From contig JAQISU010000182.1 in NCBI GenBank assembly GCA_029339505.1, positions 434,001-498,000 on the forward strand: a DNA stretch of 64,000 bases, given 5' to 3'. The position numbers were made by a program, and so were the translations under genes. The stretch is from Unio delphinus (Eukaryota; Mollusca; Bivalvia; Unionida; Unionidae). Of this stretch, positions 1 through 64,000 are shown one piece after another; position 1 is the first letter of the stretch; each line of letters begins with the position of its first letter. The notes under the pieces were generated by a model, which was given only the letters and a program-made list of their open reading frames with translations, was not told the DNA's origin and did no database searches.

Positions 1-960
1 AGCCTGATGCTTAAACATTACATATTTTCAAAGCCATGCGCAGAATAGTCCACTATATCAGTTCTAGTAACTTAAGCACAGTTCTGAATCTCATTTAAAT
101 CTTCATAATTTTTTCGTTTGACCCCAAAATACTTGGCCAAATTTGCAAATGGCATTTTGTCCAAGTCTCAATGTGTCTTAGTTTTGAGTTCACATGCAAT
201 ATTTATATGGCTACAATAGTAAATGAAATCAATTACAGGATCACAGAAAATTGCGATTCTGTTTTCCTTTTTGGTGACAAAATAAATACCATCTGGCGCT
301 ATTTGTGTCGACACGAATTTTGGCTGATAAAAACTATATATACAGTCTTGCGTTTGGAGTAGAGAAAATCAAAGGCACCATGACAGGAAGCAGTGAACTT
401 GGATATAACAATGCACTGTTATATCATAATCCGCTTATGCCGATATCTGGTCTTTTTACTGTATGCTGTATTATAATCAAAATAACCATGCAACTGACTA
501 TTTAAAAAAAAAAATTGTTTTGCTGACACTTCAAAGAAAACTGATTACCTTTGAAGCACTGATATATACTAAACTAATAAAACAAATCTGTCTCAATGTT
601 CTACAATTATCTGATGCTGCCGTGGCAATAACAAACGGGTATTTGTTAGGTCCGTCAACTAGAGCCTTTAGCGGTGCCTTTCAATAACAAATGCACCATC
701 ATCAAAGCAAGCCGATGACTTTTGCTCAAAGAAAGTCAGCAACAAACTCAAATAAAAGCATTTCCTCATTTTTCATAGTGATTAGAACATATTTATTGTG
801 TCGCAAAACTATCCTGTTTGCAAAAGAAAAAAGCCGCCCCCCTCCCCCCCAAAAAACGTGCATACGGAGGACTCCTGCATGGGTGATTTTCTGCGTCCCA
901 GATCGAAAATTTGCGTCCAAATACGTGTAATTAAGCGTTTCCAAGAGCTCTGTAATTCTC
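1..960. mobile_element. Tigger/pogo-like non-autonomous element, fragment A1
   Basis: Shares long diverged blocks with 6476-8288, 36745-38075 and 50100-51015 (for example the AAGC.ATGCGCAGAATAG block near 30 and 50160, and the CTGATGCTGCCGTGGCAATAA block near 610, matched near 7360 and 37200). Its 861-947 portion also matches a roughly 80-bp module inside the two Tigger copies at 58245 and 60832. No coding capacity is left. The left end lies outside the window. Confidence 0.6.
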
Positions 961-1117
961 TTAAATTTTCATTCTTTCATAAAAATGTAAATGTAATATC
1001 TGTAATTATAAATAATAACCTCTCCCCCCTTAATGCTTATGTTAGATTTTGTTACGTTATATATCCTTAGCTGATTTCTTTTTAAGGAAGGCATAAACTG
1101 CATCACAAAATGTTCAT

Positions 1118-1368
1118 AATTTGGTTGTTGTTGTTATAGAGTTTAACGCCATTTTTCAGCACACGATAGGCTATATATGGCGGCCAGTATTATTGGTGGA
1201 GGAAGAGCCCAGAAAGAACCACCGCCCCATGAAAAGCTACTGGCAAGCTTTCTCACATAACTAATTTAGCCGAATCTTAGACTCGAAATGACGCAGACAG
1301 AGGTGAGATGGCAGTGATCCGTAACGGAAGCGCTTTAGACCACTCGGCCACTTGAGGCCCCTCCTAAT
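1118..1368 (-). mobile_element. SINE family B copy (tRNA-headed, minus orientation)
   Basis: Reverse complement of the family at 22678, 41495 and 52808. The tRNA-like head (GGCCGAGTGGTC-type A box and a degenerate B box) is at the right, and the tail at the left ends in a GTT-repeat (AAC on the minus strand). The conserved body includes GAGAAAGCTTGCCAGTAGCT and a stem-forming AGCCTATCGTGTGCTGAAAA. Confidence 0.75.
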
Positions 1369-4316
1369 TTGGTGCTTCTGCATTTAATTTAAATTCAGTT
1401 TTGCATAAAATAAAATGTGGTTTTGATCCAGGTACTAAATTCATTTTTAAGTACTGCCTTTGAAAATGATTTTCTTGCTCATGTTTGAAGTTATGCTTTG
1501 TGTGCTTGGTATAGTTGTATCTATGTATGGGTTGTTTTCACCTCACAATTAAGTATGCAAATACCCACAATGCAACATGTGCGTACCTTTTGTCGCCATT
1601 TTGCTTCCCTAACAAACTGATGTCAACATTAGTCATCATGTATAATGAAGATAATAATCTGATTTAACTATCGATACAGAGATTTACATTATTGAAACGA
1701 TAAATAGATTATACTTGAAATTATGTGCCCTATGGCACAAAAATAGAAATAAAGCTGGAAGTTCTCTAGCTTATATCGAAAGATAGAATAGTAAAGTTGA
1801 ACCGTAATCGTGTTTATTGATATCTGAGAGAAATGCACTTATTTTGTTTTACAGTCATGAATTAAAATTTCATTGCATGTATTGTAAGCAAAAACTTATA
1901 TTACAAATACTTTTCACGACAACATGTGTTTGTGCCAAAGAATATTTTGACAACCCATTTTTATTAGTATGGTCAAATATTGTATTTGTGGTGGAGATGG
2001 TGAACCTAGGATTATACTAAATGAAAGTGATAACCGGTCAGTGAAACACGTGTTTAACGGAGCATGACTTTGTGTTGAATGTTAAAACGATGTATTCCTG
2101 AAATAATTTTAGAAATATGAAATTATATACATGTTTAACAATTAGCTTTTTAGCTTGAACAATAACCAAAGTTTTGACTTAAACCCATGACAATTGAAAA
2201 TCATTACATGTTTCTACTTGGTTGTGTATCCAGTTGTTTATGCGTTTGTTTATTGATTGATCGATTTGTTTATGAAAGAGTAGCAAAGATGGTTGAAATT
2301 TAAATATTTTACTTGGAGAAAACATGAAGAAAAGTCACGCATTTGATTTTGTGCGTTTGACCTTCACAACAGATTATGATGTGTTATTATATTCTTACTA
2401 GCAAAATGAAATGTGCTTTCGTCATTATGTGGTTAGAATAATCTTATAAGGTGACGGTTATATGGAATAGGGAAGTAAAATGGCAAATATGGATGTACAC
2501 ACGTTTTGTGACGTCACATGAAAACAACCCATTGGGTCGTGTTCATTTGTCTTGCAAATCATGTTTGTTGTAAGGACTCCTTTTGTTTTATATAATGCTG
2601 GTAAAAGCTTATTAGAGATTTTGTTGTATTGTTCTTTGAAACTATGCCATTGTAAAATAAATTTTGATTTATATAATAAAAAACAAGACATAAATATGCA
2701 GCATTGGGGTTAATCCTAATCCAATATTTAGACATTGACCCTGATACAAATTTTGTTTTGATCAATGTCTTTCATCCAGAATAAATGGTGTGTTGTGTAT
2801 TTCCCAGTCAGTGGAGGGGTAATAGGCAAGCCATATTAAAACTTTTGCACCTGTCAAAATCTAATTGGTTTAGTTAGACTATACTTATTCTGATTTCTTC
2901 TGCATTTGATTAAATTCTGGCATAAAAGCAAAGGAGGACCTTTGAAAAGTCTGTTTGAAATGTGATGGTAGTCAGTAATGCTATGTCAGTTGAAGGTGGG
3001 TTAGGTTTCTTGAACAAACTGAATAAAAACATACTAATACTGACAAAAGCATTTACATACTAATACTGACAAAAGCATTTACATAGCTTTGGATAACATG
3101 CTTTTCAATGCTGTGTATTTTGGAAGTAAAATGTTAACCAAAAAATTCTAATTATTGCGTAGATATCTTGCACTGTATGACCAAGGTATGATGGGTTTTG
3201 AACTTTTCATCATATTGCTGTCATAATAGACATGCCATGTGGCTCTGTTTTGCTTGTGTTGCTTGGGCCAGGAATTAGAGGCCAAGTTTGAATGAATATC
3301 TTGTATTTTGGAATTCCAGTTATTGAATAATGATGCCATAAAGTGCTGTGTTGAAAGAATATCTTGTATGTGTTGTTTTCTGTCTTTTTTTTTTTACTGA
3401 CATGACAGGTTACAGGAAACTCTGCCAATTATTAATTCCAGGTAATATAGACTTATCTGTACTATTAATATAAGTTCCCCATATTAATGGATGGGCTTAA
3501 AAGGTTAGTCAGATGTCGTTATTTGTAGCAAGTGGCACAATAATTTGTCTGCATAACAAAGCTGACACTCCAGTACATTAAATGTCTTCATAGCTTCATA
3601 AGGTTATGCTCTGCCACCAGATATGTAAAACAAAGTGAAAAAAATTATAAAGGCAGATAGCAACTTGTTGTTGGTGTGTGACTTACTGCCTAAACTGAAA
3701 ATGGTCAGATATTTGAAAATATTGAAATGAAAAGTATTTCATTTATTGTTCAAACATCACAAGGTGTGACCTTTGACCTATACACCATTAAGAGGTTTTA
3801 ATCATTGCTAATCCAGCAAAACAAACCTTTCCAATTGGAATGTATTAGGACGAGTACCTCCAAGATCCCATTTTGCCCATTCTTGAAGCACTTACTTAGT
3901 ACATGATATATACTAATCATTTTAATATATATAACATTAACAAAATTTGTTTAAAAATTTAGGAAAAGATACAAAAAGAATAGTTCTAAAAAAAAAATTG
4001 TTTTGTGCATCTAATTCAGCCAGTTTTGCCAGTGCTTAAGCACTTGGTACATTATAGATAAAAAAAAATCATGATTATATAATGGGAAGGGCAATATTTT
4101 CCAGATTCAGTATATATATATATATAGTTTGGTTTTCAGGGACTTTACAGGTCACTAAATATAATATAACCCATCAGAAAAGACCACATTTTAGTGAGAT
4201 GACGTGCTTTTTAAGGCAGGTGTTTCTGTCTGTAGAACTGATTAATACTACCATTATCAGTTTGTCTATTTCCATTTCATTCTCAAATATGATTTTGTTT
4301 TGTATAATTCAGCAAG
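1369..4316. other. Upstream region without recognised gene
   Basis: AT-rich sequence with many stops. A 27-bp direct duplication (CATACTAATACTGACAAAAG, near 3030-3085) is the only structured feature seen. A non-coding first exon and promoter of AHCTF1 are expected somewhere here or further left, but no CpG-rich patch or clear core promoter stands out. Confidence 0.5.
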
Positions 4317-60004
<55,688 letters not shown>

Positions 60005-60279
60005 GTAAGTCCTGCCCAGTTTGATAGTTAGAAATTTGCATTCAGTGCCGATAGATTTATAGAGAATTCCGAATAGGGGAAAGTCAGGCCTTTGAACTTT
60101 CACTGTATATTCTATGGTTAAGGAAATATTTGTAATTCTAATTCAGATGTCCTAGAAGAATCTCTAGATAGAAACTACTTTTGTTTTTAAAAATGCATAT
60201 TTTCCAGGATATAGTACGGTTGATTCCATTCAATAATGTTCATAAGTCAATTGTGTTTTGATTGCCAGGAAACTTTATT

Positions 60280-60916
60280 ACAGTCCTACCCGTTTATATT
60301 GACATCGCTTATCTCGACAAGCCGCCTATGTCGACAAAAAAGCAAAGTCCTGGTCCCATGGTCTACTGTTACTATCAAATTGTCATGCCTATCTCGACGT
60401 CGAAATAAAAGAACGTATATATCGACAGAAGCCCTTGTTCCCAGCTTGAACAAATCCTTTGTTTTCAAAACGTTTATGTCGACAAGCTGCCAATTAAGAC
60501 CAATACTTTGTTCAACAATTAGTTGATCTTGCCGCCAGGCTTTAATGTCGCAGTCGGATAATTAAAAAAAAAAAAACCATAGTAGCACATTTTCTCACCA
60601 CTCTGCAGCTAGTTAAGTCGTTGATCTTGCTGCCTAGCTTGTGGGTCATGTTCTTCAAATGTACTCTTACAATGACAGCATGTACATCTGTGGGTCTTTC
60701 AGCCACTGAATTTTCTGATTGTAAAATTATCAGCACAGCGAAAAGGATCAATTGATGAACACAATTTCCTAATCAACAGGTGGTCGAAGCAGGACTAGCA
60801 AGCCCTTAAATTTGCCGTCCAGGAAATTGATGCGTACAGAGGACTCCTGTATACGTGATTTTCTGAATCCCATATATAAAAATTGCATGAAAATACGGAT
60901 TACGCGTTTCCGAGAT
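60280..60916 (+). mobile_element. Truncated second Tigger copy
   Basis: Begins CAGTCCTACCC after TTA and follows 57688-58330 closely, including the poly-A stretch and the GGACTCCTGTATACGTGATT module. Homology ends at CGTTTCCGAGA, where the satellite starts. Confidence 0.88.
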
Positions 60917-61760
60917 CATTTTTATAGAGCTGATTCTTACAGAGGTCATTCTTATAGAAATGATTCTTATATAGGTCATTTTGATAGAGCTGGTTCTTAT
61001 AGAGATCATTTTTATAGAGCTGGTTCTTATAGAGATCATTCTTATAGAAATGATTCTTATAGAGATCATTCTTATAGAGCTGGTTCTTATAGAACTGGTT
61101 CTTATTAGGTCATTCTTATAGAAATGATTTTTATGGAGCGTATTCTTATAGACGTCATTCTTATCGAGGTCATTGTTATAGAACTGGTTCTTATAGAGCT
61201 GGTTCTTATGGAACTGGTTCTAATTAGGTCATTCTTATAGAGCTGATTCTTATAGAAATGATTTTTATGGAGCGTATTCTTATAGACGTCATTCTTATCG
61301 AGGTCATTGTTATAGAACTGGTTCTTATAGAGCTGGTTCTTATGGAACTGGTTCTTAAAGAGATCATTCTTATAGAAATGATTCTTGTAGAGATCATTCT
61401 TATAGAAATGATTCTTATAGAGGTCATTTTTATAGAGCTGATTCTTATAGAGGTCATTCTTATGGAGATGATTCTTATAGAAATTATTCTTATAGAGGTC
61501 ATTCTTATAGAGATGATTCTTATAGAGGTCATTCTTATGGAGATGATTCTTATAGAAATTATTCTTATAGAGGTCATTCTTATAGAACTGATTCTTATAG
61601 AGGTCATTTTTATAGAACTGATTCTTATGGAGATAATTCTTACTGAGCTGATTCTTATAGAAATGATTCTTATAGATCTGATTCTTATAGAACTTATTCT
61701 TATAGAGATCATTTTTATAGAACTGATTCTTATATAGATCATTCTTATAGAACTGATTCC
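60917..61760. repeat. Satellite of 13-bp-type units (ATTCTTATAGAGN)
   Basis: More than 60 variant units such as GATTCTTATAGAG, GGTCATTCTTATAGA and TGGTTCTTATAGA. A block of about 130 bp (GATTTTTATGGAGCGTATTC...) occurs twice (61126 and 61258), showing higher-order duplication. The array resumes at 62846. Confidence 0.93.
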
Positions 61761-61763
61761 ATA

Positions 61764-62842
61764 GCTGCCAACTGTTTCGTTTTTTCCGTATTTGTCCCGT
61801 ATTTTGGACCTGAATACAGGTGTACGTTTTTTTGGCAAAAAAATGCGTTTTCTAATTTAAAAAAATAATAATAAAATTTCTTTGGAATTGTCATTTTAGA
61901 ACGGGCATTTGGTTCTATTTTTATATCACTTGTGTATACGAATAAAGTTCTACAATACGATTGGTTCATTCGAAATCGAGGCTACCATGCCTGTCGTTAT
62001 CCGCCATATTGGATTTCGCAATAGTTACCGCTGTTGCTGTATCTCGTTTTCGTAATATTCAGCTTCTAACCATGATAAATAGGAAAGCGGAATATTCAGA
62101 ATATTCTCCAGGAAAAATAGAAGGAAACAACTGGAAAGACATTTGTGCTGTCTTTTAGATTTATGAAAACATAACAGAAAAGGAGAAAACTTGACGTTGT
62201 GCAAAGTGTGTAACGTGATTTCGCTATTGGGCACGCCCATGAAATGTAAGAGCATGAAAAAGCTAATAAACATCTGCTTCCTGTTTCATCACACACAGCT
62301 CAGCCTGAACTTACGACGTAGATAAATGCCAGAGAGAACCTTAATGTACATCGATGGAAATTTGATTTATTCAATTTCTTTTAGAAGTAAACCTTTCTTT
62401 TTCAGTTACTATTGTTGCTGGCGATTTATTTTTCACACGTTTTCCAGACATTAAAATCGCAAGGATCACTCTTATGCTTGAACGAAAACAGATCAATAGA
62501 TAAATCTCAGAATTGAGGTAATCAATGAAAGCTGGTACATTGGAATCAATGATTGAAAAAGAAACAATGCATGGAAAGGGCTCCTATAAACAGTTTGTAT
62601 TTGAGTGTGTTACACTCTTGCACCTTCTGAATGGGCACCCGAATAGAACATGGTGCAACTCTAAATCGTACAAGTGTGCACACGTGCATCTTTGAATTAA
62701 ATAATTATGTACTGCACATTTACTGATGGTTGTATACGTAAAATTTCATATGCATTAAAATTTTAAAAAATCAGTATTTCTTCCTGAAAATCAGTATTTT
62801 TGTCACAAGTAATCAGTATTTTTGTGCTCGGGGGTTGGCAGC
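61764..62842. mobile_element. DNA transposon remnant inserted in the satellite
   Basis: Ends GCTGCCAAC (61764) and GTTGGCAGC (62842) are inverted, with satellite on both sides. The interior holds remnants resembling a small C2-type zinc finger of transposase (a TLCKVC-like stretch near 62200 in a broken frame). A target duplication cannot be defined because the flanks are themselves repetitive. Possibly hAT-like. Confidence 0.65.
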
Positions 62843-62845
62843 AAT

Positions 62846-63003
62846 GCTGATTCTTATAGATCTGATTCTTATAGAACTTATTCTTATAGAGGTCATTTTT
62901 ATATAACCGATTCTTACAGAGATCATTCTTATAGAGGTCGTTTTTATAGAACTGATTCTTATAGAGATCAGTCTTATCGAGGTCATTCTTATAGAGCTCA
63001 TTC
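62846..63003. repeat. Satellite, continued right of the inserted element
   Basis: Same ATTCTTATAGA units as 60917-61760, about 12 copies, ending at TTCAGACC. Confidence 0.92.
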
Positions 63004-63333
63004 AGACCTTTTCAGAACAGTTTTTAATGTTGATTAGTTCAAAAGTTATGACTGTGAAGATTGGCAAAAATTAGCTTTTAGGTGAAATTTTGCCATTTTT
63101 AAATGCTTGTTTGATTCTTTTAAATCGTGGACCCGACATGTTTAATAAAGAAGTATTTCTGTCATGATAAAGATATTTCCTTCAAACTTGGCAGTCTTAT
63201 TAAAAAATTTAATGTAAATTGAACAATGTCCACTAGATTTCATTGTAGGGAAGTAAGAAAAAAAGGGTTTAATTCTTTATTTTCTTTCTACCAGACAATT
63301 CAGATACTGGACAACATATTTCTTAATAAGTCA

Positions 63334-63639
63334 TTATTTCAGAAGAAAACTGGCATACAATGTAAACAGTTTATCAGATTTTCTATGCTCTGAGAATGCC
63401 CACTGACATCCAGAATTTAGACAATTTGGAAGAATTCCTGTCACTATGACAAATTCAGGCTTAACTTCCTGAATATCTTCTCTGCTGTGCCATATAAAAA
63501 CTCCCACTTTCCTACATGGTACCTTGAATTTAACTATAAAATTATTCACTTTTAATTTCATGAACATATCCAGGGTACCATGCCTCCGGTATGCTATGAT
63601 AACATAATCATTTTCCTTAAGATGGTCTAGAACAGGCAA
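63334..63639 (-). pseudogene. ORF fragment of unknown, probably transposon-derived, protein
   Basis: 101 residues starting MPVLDHLKENDYVIIAYRRH, then NNFIVKFKVPCRKVGVFIWH and REDIQEVKPEFVIV. The pattern (short beta strands, a Y-x-IGxV-like region, VKF, then FxW) resembles a small Tudor/SH3-like C-terminal module found at the ends of some invertebrate transposon proteins. No upstream exon or terminal repeats were identified. Low certainty. Confidence 0.35.
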
Positions 63640-63747
63640 ATGTTAACAAACTGTATCGAGTTCATCTATTTGATTTTCATCAGTGTCATTCGGATTTTGT
63701 TTTTAATTCTTGATTCACATATTTGGTCCAATATTTCATTGCATTCT

Positions 63748-64000
63748 GGGACTGCTCCAGTGGCCTAGTGATTGGCGCATCTGCCTCGGATGCGGGATGT
63801 CACAGGTTCGATCCCTGGCTGAGTCATACCAAAGACTTACAAACATGGTACTAGCAGCTGCCTCGCTTGGCGCTCAGCATTAAGAGGTTAGTGTTAGGAC
63901 TGGTCGCCCATGTGTCAGGATAATGTGACTGGGTAGGACACCATGCCACATGTCTGCGACATGATGCCCCAGCGCTAGGCATCACTGTAAAGTGCCACTC
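63748..64000 (+). mobile_element. SINE family A copy 5, cut by window end
   Basis: The best-preserved head: CCAGTGGCCTAGTGATTGGC (A box) and GGTTCGATCCC (B box), followed by AGCAGCTGCCTCGCTTGGCG, GTGTCAGGATAATGTGACTG and ATGATGCCCCAGCGCTAG. Confidence 0.9.

Larger units (their letters stand above)
60005..64000 (+). other. AHCTF1 intron 12 (to window end)
   Basis: Holds a truncated Tigger copy, a satellite array with an inserted transposon, a minus-strand ORF remnant and a SINE A copy at the very end. No further ELYS exon was recognised. Confidence 0.6.

Noticed and set aside
61224..61838. Long SIR/ISSIRMI-type ORF (minus) and LIEVILIE-type ORF (plus) in the satellite
   Set aside because: Both strands are open over the same simple repeat, which is the mark of a compositional artefact.
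63748..63830. Possible functional tRNA gene with good A and B boxes
   Set aside because: The head is followed by the SINE A body, lacks a foldable cloverleaf with a proper acceptor stem, and recurs in other SINE copies.

Overview
The window reads as the nuclear genome of an invertebrate, most likely a mollusc and perhaps a bivalve. The base composition is AT-rich, introns are long, minisatellites are frequent, and two tRNA-headed SINE families and several short inverted-repeat DNA transposons recur. The assignment to molluscs rests on the general look of these repeats and is an inference.

One host gene spans nearly the whole window on the + strand: the 5' half of AHCTF1 (ELYS), the chromatin-binding nucleoporin. 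Twelve coding exons between 4317 and 60004 join in phase (571 codons) and cover the N-terminal beta-propeller region. The rest of the gene lies beyond the right edge. No other host gene was found; everything else is intronic or upstream sequence, dominated by mobile DNA.

Mobile DNA, left to right: fragments of a Tigger/pogo-like non-autonomous family (1-960, 6476-8288, 36745-38075, 50100-51015); an 830-bp TA-flanked MITE (13591-14420) whose 3' end was hit by a 3.9-kb hAT element (14422-18310) with a perfect 8-bp target duplication; a degenerate but architecturally complete DIRS-like tyrosine-recombinase retrotransposon (26578-31887) with inverted termini and an internal complementary region; SINEs; a TA-flanked element just upstream of exon 7; a LINE 3' end (56070-56866); and two copies of a Tigger element (57688-59240 and 60280-60916), the second running straight into a 13-bp-type satellite that itself carries a further inserted transposon.

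The most unusual object is a 7,418-bp element in ELYS intron 7 (42102-49519). It has 1,714-bp terminal inverted repeats, a 5-bp flanking duplication (TAGGT), and terminal 229-bp segments that are themselves bracketed by a 16-bp inverted repeat. Each long repeat carries an intact ORF of about 455 codons for a possible capsid-like protein. The unique centre carries a Cys/His-rich protein, a primase plus herpesvirus-origin-binding-type SF2 helicase broken by two frameshifts, and the stub of a further gene cut off by the right repeat. It has no recognisable integrase, transposase or DNA polymerase. The layout suggests an integrated deletion or snap-back derivative of a linear, terminally repeated DNA virus or virus-like transposon.
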